This document shows, in pieces, positions 37,659-46,400 of a DNA stretch of 64,000 nucleotides. The translations under genes and the position numbers were made by a program. The stretch is from NCBI RefSeq assembly GCF_900105585.1, contig NZ_FNRT01000002.1, positions 1,736,001 to 1,800,000 of the forward strand. The letters are read 5' to 3'. Within the stretch, counting starts at the first letter, position 1. Each line of letters opens with the position of its first letter. The notes beneath the pieces are model-generated. The model saw nothing but the letters and a program-made list of their open reading frames with translations. It made no database searches and was not told the DNA's origin. Origin of the DNA: Nocardioides exalbidus (lineage in GTDB: Bacteria > Actinomycetota > Actinomycetes > Propionibacteriales > Nocardioidaceae).

Positions 37659-38117
37659 ATGAGTGCCCTGAAGGACCGTCTCCGCGCCGACCTCACCACC
37701 GCCATGAAGGCGCGTGACGAGCTGCGCTCCTCGACGCTGCGAATGGTGCTGACCGCCATCACCAACGCCGAGGTCGCCGGCAAGGAGGCCCGCGAGCTCT
37801 CCGACGACGACGTCCTCGGCGTGCTGACCTCCGAGGCCAAGCGCCGCCGCGAGGCCGCGACCGCGTTCACCGAGGGTGGCCGGGCCGAGATGGCCGCCAA
37901 GGAGGCCGCCGAGGGCGAGGTCATCGCGGAGTACCTCCCGACCCCGCTCACCGAGGTCGAGATCAGCGAGCTGGTCACCGCCGCCATCGCCCAGACCGGT
38001 GCGGCCGACGAGGGCATGCGCGCGATGGGCAAGGTGATGGGCGTCGTGACGCCCCAGGTCAGGGGTCGCGCCGACGGCGGCGTGGTCGCCGCCGAGGTGC
38101 GCAAGCAGCTGGGCTAG
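37659..38117 (+). CDS. yqeY: GatB/YqeY domain protein
   Basis: A 152-residue protein beginning MSALKDRLRADLTTAMKARD, with the YqeY pattern LRMVLTAITNAEV and EVIAEYLPTPLTEVEI. The family resembles the tail domain of the amidotransferase GatB, yet its cellular role is not settled. ATG 37659 has CACAAT six bases before it and no ribosome-binding site, so it may be leaderless. Its TAG shares four bases (CTAG) with the stop of convergent ponA2. Confidence 0.9.
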   Translation: MSALKDRLRADLTTAMKARDELRSSTLRMVLTAITNAEVAGKEARELSDDDVLGVLTSEAKRRREAATAFTEGGRAEMAAKEAAEGEVIAEYLPTPLTEVEISELVTAAIAQTGAADEGMRAMGKVMGVVTPQVRGRADGGVVAAEVRKQLG

Positions 38118-40465
38118 CCCCGACCCTTGCCCCCGCGGCCCTTGCCCTTGCCCTTCCCGCCCTTGCTGGGCGGGACGTAGCCGGTCGAGGTGTAGTAGGT
38201 GACGGTGTCACCGCTGCTGAGCTGGGTGCCGACCTCGGGCGACGTGGAGGCGACCAGGCCGGCCTCGGTCGTCGAGTTCACCTGGCCGCCGTCGGCCGCC
38301 GTGAAGCCGGCCGCCTGGATCTGGGCGGTGGCGTCCTCGGGCGACAGGCCGGTCACGTCGGGGACGGTCGTCAGCACGCCGGCGATCTCGTCGCCGGCCG
38401 GTGACTGGAAGTTCTCGTAGGGGAGCTTGGCCGAGATGGCGGCCATCGCGTCACCCCAGACCGGTCCGGCGAAGCCGGAGCCGGAGGCCGAGTAGATGTA
38501 CTGGCCGCCGATGGTCTGGCCCTCCAGCTCGAGCCACTGGCCCTCCCCGTTGGCGCCGGCGATCATCGCGGCGGCGGCGAGCTTCGGCGTGTAGCCGACG
38601 AACCAGACGGACCGGCCGTCGTTGGTCGTGCCGGTCTTGCCGGCCGACGGCTTGTCGATCTGGAGCGCCGAGCCGAAGCCGCCCTCCATGACCCCGCGCA
38701 GGATGTCGTTGACGGCATCGGCGGTCGCGCCCGGCATGACCTGCTCGCAGGTCGAGGGGAAGTCCTTGAGGGTGTTGCCGGAGGAGTCGAGCACCTGGGT
38801 GACCGGCCGCGGGTCGCAGTGCAGGCCGCGCGCCGCGAAGGTGGCGTAGGCCTGGGCCATCGTCAGCGGGTCGACGTCCGAGACGCCGAGGATCCAGGAC
38901 GGCACCTGCTGCGCGGGCGGCACGTCGACGCCCATCGCCTTGGCCAGCTCGAGGGGCTCGCACATGCCGGTGCGGGTCTCGAGCTGGGCGAAGAAGGTGT
39001 TCACCGAGTTCTGCGTGCCGGAGTAGAGGTTGTAGGTGCCGTAGCCGGTGGAGTTCTGCGGGTCCCAGCCCTTGCCGTCGCCGGCGTAGGGCCCGTCGCA
39101 GGTCTCGAAGTCGGAGTCGTCGAAGTGCATGGTCTGCGGTGCGTTGATGCTCGTGCTGAGCGGGATGCCCTGGTTGATGGCGGAGGCGAGCACGAACGCC
39201 TTGAACGTCGACCCGGCCTGGAAGCCGTTGGCGTCGCCGTAGGCCTTCGGCACGACGTAGTTGAGGTAGGTCTGGCCCGCGGCCTTGTCCTTGCCCATCG
39301 GGCGCGACTGCGCGAGCGCGCGGACGTCGCCGGTGCCGGGCTCGACCATCGCCAGGCCGCCGATGGCCTGGTCGGTGGGGAAGACGTGGGACGAGACCGA
39401 GTCGTCGGCGGCCTTCTGCATGTCGAGGTCGACCGTGGTGTGGATCTGGAGGCCGCCGTTCTTCAGCGTGCGCTCGCGCTCCTTGGGCGTGTCGCCGAGG
39501 ACCGGGTCCTTCATCAGCCAGTTGACGACGTAGTCGCAGAAGAAGGGCGCCCGCGACTGCTGGCAGCCGTTGGGGGCGACCTCGACGTCGAGCGTCTTGC
39601 CGATCGGCCTCTTCTTCAGCCGCTCGGCCTTCTTCTCGGTCATCACGTTGAGCTGCGCGAGGCGGTCGAGCACGACGTTGCGGCGGCTCTCGGCCCGCTC
39701 GGGGTTGTCGAGCGGGTCGTAGCCGACCGGGTTCTTCACCAGGCCCGCCAGGGTGGCCGACTCGAGGAGGTTGAGGTCCTTGGCGTTCTTGGAGAAGAAG
39801 TGGCGCGCGGCGGACTGGACGCCGAAGGCGCCGTCGCCGAAGTAGGCGATGTTGAGGTAGCGCTCGAGGATCCAGTCCTTGGTGTGGTTCTTCTCGAAGG
39901 CGATGGCGTAGCGGAGCTCGCGGATCTTGCGCGCGTAGGTCTCCTCGGTGGCCGCCGCCTTCTCCTCGGGCGTCTCGGCCTGGTAGAGCAGCGTCTGCTT
40001 CACCATCTGCTGGGTGATCGACGACCCGCCCTGGACGGCGCCGCCGTTGGCCTGGTTGGTGATGAAGGCGCGGAGCGTGCCCTTGAGGTCGAGGGCGCCG
40101 TGGTCGTAGAAGCGGTAGTCCTCGATCGCGACGATCGCCTTCACCATCGGCCGCGAGATCGACGTGAGCGGGACGTTGATCCGGTTCTGGTCGTAGAGCG
40201 AGGCGATCGGGTTGCCGTTGACGTCGTAGATCGTGGTCTTCTGCGACAGGTCCTTGGCCTCCAGCGACTCCGGGAGGTTGACCATCCCCTGGCTGACGTC
40301 CTTGGCGGCCACGCCGGCCAGGCCCGCGAACGGGATGGCGAGGCACGCGGTGAGGACGCCCATGACCACCGCGACCGCCGCCATGACGGCGACGTGCGAG
40401 GCGACACGGCCGGCGCCCAGGCGTCGGCCCGAGCCCTTCGGAGGACGCGGCGAGGGGGAAGACAT
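38114..40465 (-). CDS. ponA2: Bifunctional class A penicillin-binding protein with PASTA domain (PonA2-like)
   Basis: A 783-residue peptidoglycan synthase. A membrane anchor lies at about 24-50. The GT51 glycosyltransferase has Glu115 in EDYRFYDHG and the GGSSITQQ motif at 146-153. The transpeptidase has Ser419-Thr-Phe-Lys422, Ser487-Val-Asn489 and Lys610-Thr-Gly. One PASTA domain at about 688-752 and a Gly/Lys/Arg tail end the protein. Gene order matches mycobacterial ponA2. ATG 40465 is preferred over an ATG nine codons upstream because TACCCT lies seven bases before it. Confidence 0.93.
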   Translation of the reverse strand: MSSPSPRPPKGSGRRLGAGRVASHVAVMAAVAVVMGVLTACLAIPFAGLAGVAAKDVSQGMVNLPESLEAKDLSQKTTIYDVNGNPIASLYDQNRINVPLTSISRPMVKAIVAIEDYRFYDHGALDLKGTLRAFITNQANGGAVQGGSSITQQMVKQTLLYQAETPEEKAAATEETYARKIRELRYAIAFEKNHTKDWILERYLNIAYFGDGAFGVQSAARHFFSKNAKDLNLLESATLAGLVKNPVGYDPLDNPERAESRRNVVLDRLAQLNVMTEKKAERLKKRPIGKTLDVEVAPNGCQQSRAPFFCDYVVNWLMKDPVLGDTPKERERTLKNGGLQIHTTVDLDMQKAADDSVSSHVFPTDQAIGGLAMVEPGTGDVRALAQSRPMGKDKAAGQTYLNYVVPKAYGDANGFQAGSTFKAFVLASAINQGIPLSTSINAPQTMHFDDSDFETCDGPYAGDGKGWDPQNSTGYGTYNLYSGTQNSVNTFFAQLETRTGMCEPLELAKAMGVDVPPAQQVPSWILGVSDVDPLTMAQAYATFAARGLHCDPRPVTQVLDSSGNTLKDFPSTCEQVMPGATADAVNDILRGVMEGGFGSALQIDKPSAGKTGTTNDGRSVWFVGYTPKLAAAAMIAGANGEGQWLELEGQTIGGQYIYSASGSGFAGPVWGDAMAAISAKLPYENFQSPAGDEIAGVLTTVPDVTGLSPEDATAQIQAAGFTAADGGQVNSTTEAGLVASTSPEVGTQLSSGDTVTYYTSTGYVPPSKGGKGKGKGRGGKGRG

Positions 40466-40472
40466 GGGCCCT

Positions 40473-40478
40473 AGGGTA
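40473..40478 (-). promoter_or_regulatory. Leaderless promoter -10 (TACCCT) of ponA2
   Basis: On the minus strand TACCCT is followed by seven bases and then the ATG at 40465, with no Shine-Dalgarno sequence between. This spacing matches the dnaX, scoA and Rv0430-like promoters in the window. Confidence 0.45.
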
Positions 40479-40573
40479 CGTGGGAACCGCATAGCACCCG
40501 GAATTCCACCTGCGCAGACGAATAGTCACATCGGACTACTCGAATTGAGCCACCTGGCCCTGCCGACGCTGCT

Positions 40574-40595
40574 ACGGAACGGTTTTACTTTCCGT
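40574..40595. promoter_or_regulatory. Inverted repeat upstream of whiB4
   Basis: ACGGAA and TTCCGT, separated by ten AT-rich bases, lie in the 194-base whiB4-ponA2 divergent region. It could be an operator or part of a structured leader; evidence is only the symmetry. Confidence 0.25.
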
Positions 40596-40659
40596 ATCGA
40601 GCAAGGACAGCCGCTATGGGGGCGGCCGACCGGCTCGCACACACCGTGGGGATCTGACT

Positions 40660-40938
40660 ATGTGGGTCGAGGACTGGGCATCAAGGGCAGCATGCAAGGG
40701 CGAGACGCCGGACGCGCTGTTCGTTCGTGGCGCTGAGCAGAACAAGGCGAAGGCCGTGTGCGCGGGTTGCCCCGTGCGCACCGAGTGCCTCGCCGAGGCG
40801 CTGGACAACCAGATCGAGTGGGGCGTCTGGGGCGGGATGACCGAGCGTGAGCGCCGTGCGCTGCTCCGTCGCCGCCCGGGCTCGTCGTGGCGCTCCATCC
40901 TGGAGACCGCCCGCACCAAGGTCGAGGTCTCGGTCTGA
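40660..40938 (+). CDS. whiB4: WhiB family iron-sulfur regulator, WhiB4-like
   Basis: A 92-residue Wbl protein. Cys12, Cys34, Cys37 and Cys43 (CxxC plus two) would bind a 4Fe-4S cluster, followed by GVWGG at 55-59 and a basic C-terminal tail (RRALLRRRPG). Mycobacterial WhiB4 is a redox-sensitive regulator that lies between the ArsA-like pair and ponA2, exactly as here. That synteny drives the subfamily call. GGGGAT lies before the ATG. Confidence 0.9.
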   Translation: MWVEDWASRAACKGETPDALFVRGAEQNKAKAVCAGCPVRTECLAEALDNQIEWGVWGGMTERERRALLRRRPGSSWRSILETARTKVEVSV

Positions 40939-40947
40939 GACGCGCAG

Positions 40948-40972
40948 CGGCGAGCGAGGAACTCGCTCGCCG
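40948..40972. terminator. Hairpin terminator between whiB4 and the ArsA-like genes
   Basis: Perfect 11-base arms CGGCGAGCGAG and CTCGCTCGCCG enclose a GAA loop, just after the whiB4 stop and facing the convergent ATPase gene. Confidence 0.75.
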
Positions 40973-41062
40973 CGTGGGCGCGGCCAGATCGAGCAAGACC
41001 CGCGGCTGAGGAACGAAGGCGCGACGGTCGCGTCGAGATCCCGCGTGGAGGCACAGACCCGA

Positions 41063-42208
41063 TCAGGCCTGCTGGGCCAGGCTGTCGCCGATCGCGCGCA
41101 GGCCGTCGAGGTCGTGCACGTCGCCCGCCATGGCCGGCACGACCGCCGTCGGCACCTGCGGGTGCGACGCGGCGAACCGCTCACGCAGGTGCTGCTCGCG
41201 CTCGATGATGCGGACCCGGTCCGCGTGGAGCCGGAGCAGGCCGGCCGTCAGCGACGAGGAGTCGGACGCCTCGAGCGTGTCGGCCGCCGCGATCGCGGCC
41301 TCCGCTGACAACTCGGTGCGGGCCGACGGGCTCGCCCGGTTGACCACCAGTCCCGCCAGGGGCATGGCGTCGTCGGTCAGCCGGTCCACGAAGTACGCCG
41401 CCTCTCGCAGCGCGTCGGGCTCCGGTGCCGCGACGACGACGAACGCCGTCTGGTCGGTCTGCAGCAGTGCGAACGTCTTGTCCGCGCGCTGGCGGAAGCT
41501 GCCGAACAGGGTGTCGAGCGCCGCGACGAAGGTCTGCACGTCGCGCAGCATCTGCCCGCCGAGGATCTTGGTGAGCGCACCGGTGATCACCGAGAACCCG
41601 GCGGTCATCAGCCGGGCCGGGCCCTTGGCGGGCACGAGCAGCAGCCGGATCAGCCGGCCGTCGAGGAAGCCCGAGAGCCGCTCCGGCGCGTCGAGGAAGT
41701 CCAGCGCCGAGCGCGAGGGCGGCGTGTCGACGACGATCAGGTCGTAGGTGCCCTCGGCCTGCGCCTGACGGTGGAGCTGGCCGAGCTTCTCCATCGCCAT
41801 GTACTCCTGCGTGCCGGAGAACGAGGTCGACAGCGCGACGTAGAACGGGTTCTCCAGGATCTGCTTCGCCTTCTCCGGGCTGGCCTGGCCCTCGACCACC
41901 TCGTCGAAGGTGCGCTTCATGTCGAGCATCATCGCGTCGAGCGAGCCGCCCGACCGGCCGCGCCGGGGGCGTACGCCGGCCACCGGCCGCGGCGTGTTGT
42001 CGAGCTGCTCGATGCCCATCGCCTGGGCCAGCCGCCGGGCCGGGTCGATGGTGAGCACCACGACCTTGCGCCCGCGCTCGGCCGCGCGCAGCGCGAGCGC
42101 CGCCGACGTGGTGGTCTTGCCGACGCCGCCCGAGCCGCAGCACACGATGATGCCCGTGCCGGGGTCGTCGACCAGCGCGTCGACGTCGAGGACGGGGGTG
42201 AGTCTCAT
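41063..42208 (-). CDS. ArsA/Get3-family ATPase, second of pair (Rv3680-like)
   Basis: A 381-residue deviant Walker ATPase. The signature loop GSGGVGKTT lies at 25-33, switch VLTIDPARRLAQAMG at about 51-65, and VVDTPPSRSALDFLD in the second switch. It corresponds to the mycobacterial Rv3679-Rv3680 pair, which forms a Get3-like complex rather than an arsenite pump; no arsB-type gene is nearby. Its ATG overlaps the stop of the first ATPase by four bases, so a stoichiometric complex is likely. Confidence 0.88.
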   Translation of the reverse strand: MRLTPVLDVDALVDDPGTGIIVCCGSGGVGKTTTSAALALRAAERGRKVVVLTIDPARRLAQAMGIEQLDNTPRPVAGVRPRRGRSGGSLDAMMLDMKRTFDEVVEGQASPEKAKQILENPFYVALSTSFSGTQEYMAMEKLGQLHRQAQAEGTYDLIVVDTPPSRSALDFLDAPERLSGFLDGRLIRLLLVPAKGPARLMTAGFSVITGALTKILGGQMLRDVQTFVAALDTLFGSFRQRADKTFALLQTDQTAFVVVAAPEPDALREAAYFVDRLTDDAMPLAGLVVNRASPSARTELSAEAAIAAADTLEASDSSSLTAGLLRLHADRVRIIEREQHLRERFAASHPQVPTAVVPAMAGDVHDLDGLRAIGDSLAQQA

Positions 42209-43230
42209 GCCAGGCCCTGCTTCCGGAGCAGCTGGGCGAGCTCGACGAGCGCGCCCCGGTCGATGCCGCCCGCGATGCGCGGCAGCTCGTAGGTGGGCAC
42301 GCCCTCCTCGGCGACCAGCGCGCGCTGCTGGTCCTCGAGCAGGCGGCGCACGGCGTGGTCACGGCCCTCCTGGAGCAGCGACTCCACCAGGCCGGCGTCG
42401 ACGTCGACCTTGGCGCGCGTGAGGTCCGAGGCGACGGCCGCCTGGTCGACCTGCTCGTCGCGCACCTGCGCGAGGGCGGCGTCACCCAGGTCGCGCGGCC
42501 GGACCAGGTTGACCACGACCCCGCCGACGGGGAGGCCGGCCGACCTCAGCTCGGCGATGCCGTCGGAGGTCTCCTGGACCGGCATCTCCTCGAGGATCGT
42601 CACGAGGTGGACGGCAGTGCGGGGCGAGCGCAGCAGCTCCATGATGTTGTCGGCCTGGTTCTTGATCGGACCGACCCTGGCCAGCCCGGCCAGCTCGGAG
42701 TTCACGCCGAGGAACTGCGAGATCCGTCCGGTCGGGGGTGCGTCCAGCACCACCGCGTCGTAGGTGATCTGCTCCTTGCGCCGCCCGGCGCGCGGGCGCT
42801 GAACGGCCTCGTAGACCTTGCCCGTGAGGAGCACGTCGCGGACACCGGGAGCGATGGTCGTGGCGAAGTCGATGACGCCGAAGCGGTCGAGGGCCTTCCC
42901 GGCGCGACCGAGCTTGTAGTACATCGCGAGGTACTCCAGCAGCGCCGACTCCGGGTCGATGTGCAGCGCGTGCACCTGGCCGGCGCGGCCGCCGGCGTCG
43001 GGTGCGCCCTTGGCGATGCGGCGCTCCTCGTAGGGCAGCGGGTCGACGTCGAACATCCGGGCGATGCCCTGGCGGCCCTCGACCTCGCAGAGCAGCACGT
43101 TGCGCCCCGACGAGGCGAGGGCCAGTGCGAGCGCCGCGGCCACCGTCGACTTCCCGGTGCCGCCCTTGCCGGTGACGACGTGGAGGCGCACCTGTCCCCA
43201 GTCGCCGGACCGGTCGCGAGGGGGAGGCAC
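42205..43230 (-). CDS. ArsA/Get3-family ATPase, first of pair (Rv3679-like)
   Basis: A 341-residue deviant Walker ATPase with P-loop GKGGTGKS at 21-28 and VLDAPPTGRISQFLG in the switch region. Together with the downstream gene it reproduces the mycobacterial ArsA-like pair beside whiB4 and ponA2. GTG 43230 is the only reasonable start. The family moves or guards membrane-bound clients in eukaryotes; the bacterial client is not evident here. Confidence 0.87.
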   Translation of the reverse strand: MPPPRDRSGDWGQVRLHVVTGKGGTGKSTVAAALALALASSGRNVLLCEVEGRQGIARMFDVDPLPYEERRIAKGAPDAGGRAGQVHALHIDPESALLEYLAMYYKLGRAGKALDRFGVIDFATTIAPGVRDVLLTGKVYEAVQRPRAGRRKEQITYDAVVLDAPPTGRISQFLGVNSELAGLARVGPIKNQADNIMELLRSPRTAVHLVTILEEMPVQETSDGIAELRSAGLPVGGVVVNLVRPRDLGDAALAQVRDEQVDQAAVASDLTRAKVDVDAGLVESLLQEGRDHAVRRLLEDQQRALVAEEGVPTYELPRIAGGIDRGALVELAQLLRKQGLA

Positions 43231-43313
43231 GAGCCGAGCCTAGCGAGCGTGGTCACGCGGCGATCCACGGCTTCTCATGCGACTTAAGCACCTTATTCCT
43301 TTGCATACGACGA

Positions 43314-43338
43314 CTTTTGCTTGACGGACACGCAAAAG
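43314..43338. promoter_or_regulatory. Perfect inverted repeat CTTTTGC-N11-GCAAAAG upstream of the ThuA/PQQ gene
   Basis: Seven-base arms at 43314-43320 and 43332-43338 enclose TTGACG, a possible -35. The surrounding 60 bases are unusually AT-rich for this genome. This looks like a repressor operator, possibly LacI or similar type. Confidence 0.45.
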
Positions 43339-43364
43339 CCTGCCAGCGTCCGAGCACGCTCATC

Positions 43365-43380
43365 GGTGACGTGCGTCACA
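43365..43380. promoter_or_regulatory. CRP/GlxR-like operator (GGTGA-N6-TCACA)
   Basis: GGTGACGTGCGTCACA differs by one base from TGTGA-N6-TCACA. It ends 38 bases before the ATG at 43418. The same type of site precedes the copper-oxidase gene. Confidence 0.55.
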
Positions 43381-43417
43381 CGTCGTCCGCGGGCACCCCA
43401 TCGACCCGGAGGCCGCG

Positions 43418-46400
43418 ATGTCCCGCCTGTCATCCCCGCTCAAGCCCACCGCACTGCTCACCGTGCTCGCCCTCCTCGGAGGGCTGCTGCTCGGCGTCGT
43501 CGCCGCAGCACCGGCCAGCGCCCACCCGGGCCACGGCCACGTCCTGATCTTCACCGAGGACGCCGCGGGTGACTGGCACGACGCGGCCATCGCCCAGGCC
43601 ACGCCCAAGGTGAAGGCGGCGCTCGAGGCGGCCGGCATGACGGTGACCGTCGTGCACAAGGAGACGCCGGGTGGCTCCGAGGCGGTCTTCACCGACGAGG
43701 GCCTCGAGCCGTTCGACGCGATCCTGGTGTTCCAGGCCAACGGTGATCCGTGGAACGCCTCGGAGAAGGCGGCGATGGAGCGCTGGATGGAGGCGGGCAA
43801 CGGCATCGCGGCCGTGCACAACGCCCTCGACATGCGGGGCAACTACCCGTGGTGGGACAACATGGTCGGCTCGCTGATGCCGGGCCACGCACCCACCGGC
43901 ACCGACCCCGGTCCGTCCGGCGTCGTCCGCAACGAGGACGTCAGCCACCCCTCGACGAAGCACTTCGACGGCACCGACTCCGTGACCCGCTGGACCCGCA
44001 ACGACGAGTGGTACAACTTCTCGAACAACGTCCGCGGCACCGCCCACGTCCTCCAGACGATGGACGAGACGACCTACTCCGGCGGCACGCAGGGCTACGA
44101 CCACCCGATCAGCTGGTGCAAGCCCTACGAGGGCGGCCGCTTCTGGGCCACCGCGCTGGGTCACTTCCCCTCGCACTACGACGAGCCCGAGTTCATGGCC
44201 CAGATCGTCGGAGGCGTGAAGTACGTCGCCGGGCTCGAGGAGGGCGACTGCGGCGGCACCGTCTGGAGCAACTTCGAGCGCGTCCCGCTCGACCAGAACA
44301 CCTCCGCGCCCTACGCGATCGACATCGCCGACGACGGCCGCGTCTTCTACACCGAGCTCGTCCGCGGCCAGATCCGCGAGTACGACCCGGAGACCCAGGA
44401 CGTCAGCACGGTCCTCGAGGTGCCGGTCTACTCCGGCGGTGAGGACGGGATGCTCGGCATCGCGCTCGACCCGGACTTCCTCGACAACGGGCACGTGTTC
44501 GTCTACCGCGCACCGGCCAGCGCCAACGAGAGCGACCCGGCCAACTTCTGGAGCACGGTCTCGCGCTTCACGATGGTCAACGGCGCCTTCGACCCGGCCA
44601 GCGAGAAGGAGATCATCCGGATCCCGGCCCGTCGCCTGCCCGACGAGCCCGGCCACACCGGCGGCGCGCTCGACTTCGGTCCGGACGGCAGCCTCTACAT
44701 CGGCGTCGGCGACGACGTGAACCCGCACTCCGAGCCGTCCGGCGGCTACGCCCCGATCTCGGAGCGGCCCGGCACGTTCCACGACGCCCGCGAGACCTCG
44801 GCCAACACCAACGACCTGCGCGGCAAGATCCTCCGGATCACGCCGAAGGCCGACGGCACCGGCTACACGATCCCCGACGGCAACCTCTTCGACGAGGCGG
44901 ACGACGCCGACGACAAGACGCTTCCCGAGATCTACGCGATGGGCTTCCGCAACCCGTTCCGCTTCAGCGTCGACCAGGAGACCGGCTGGCTGAGCATGGC
45001 CGACTACTCGCCGGACAACAACAACGACGCTCCCGCGACGCGCGGCCCCGCCGGCATCGCGGAGTGGAACCTCATCAAGACCGCGGGCAACTACGGCTGG
45101 CCGATGTGCATGGGCGACAACGAGCCGTTCCGTGACGTCGACTACCGCACCAACCCGGTCACGGTCGGCGGCTACTTCGACTGCGACAACCCGGTCAACG
45201 ACTCCGTGCGCAACACCGGCCTCACCGAGCTCCCGCCGGCTCGCGCCGCGGACATGTGGTACGGCTACCAGCGCTCGTCGGTGCCCAGCGTGATCCCGCA
45301 GGGCGGCGGCCTGGCCCCGATGGGCGGCCCGTTCTACCGCTACGACGCCGACCTCGAGTCCGACACCAAGTTCCCCGAGTCCTACGACGGCAAGCCCTTC
45401 TTCTACGAGTGGGCGCGCAACAAGATGTACTCGATCCAGCTCAAGGACCCGGCGACCGGCGAGCCCGGCACCGAGGTGGAGAAGGTCAACCCCTTCCTGC
45501 CCAACCAGCAGTTCCTCGCGCCGATCGACTCCAAGTTCGGACCCGACGGCTCGCTCTACGTCCTGGACTGGGGCGGCGGCTACGGCCGCGACAACCCCAA
45601 CTCGGGGCTGTTCCGCGTCGACTACATCTCCGGCTCGCGCTCGCCGATCGCGAAGATCACCGTGGACGTCGACTCCGGACCCGCGCCGCTGACCGTGGCG
45701 TTCGACGGCTCCGGCTCGTCCGACCCGGAGGGAGAGGACCTCACCTACGAGTGGGACTTCGACGGTGACGGCACGGTCGACGAGACCGGCGCCACCGCCA
45801 GCCACACCTTCTCCACGAAGGGCGTCTTCAACCCGCGGCTCACGGTGACCGACCCGGCCGGCAAGGACGGCACGACGACGGTCCCGATCACGGTCGGCAA
45901 CACCCGCCCGAGCGTCGACTTCAACCTGCCGCCGGACGGCTCGTTCTTCGACTTCGGCGACGACCTCGACTGGGACGTCGAGGTCACCGACGCCGAGGAC
46001 GGCACGGTCGACCCGGCCGACGTGATCATCCAGCCGGCCCTCGGCCACGACGAGCACGCGCACCCCACGACGCCGTACACCGGGCTGACCGGCACCACGC
46101 CGACCAGCCTCGGTGGGCACGCGCCGGACGAGAACATCTTCTTCGCCATCGACGCGCGCTACACCGACGGTGGCGGCGCGGGGGGCGCCAACCCGCTCAC
46201 CGGGTCGGACACCACGCTGGTGTTCCCGAAGCTGCGGCAGGCGGAGTTCTTCTCCCGCAAGTCGTCCTCGGCCACGCTCGCCCCGTCGACCGACGCCGAG
46301 GGCGGCAAGCAGGTCGTCGTCGGCAAGGACGGTGCCTGGATCAACTTCTCGCCGGTCAACTTCCACCAGATCAAGCGGCTGGCCCTGCGGGTGCAGTCGA

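Noticed and set aside
41063..43230. Arsenic resistance operon
   Set aside because: Only ArsA-family ATPases are present, with no ArsB, ArsC, ArsD or ArsR; synteny matches the mycobacterial Get3-like pair.
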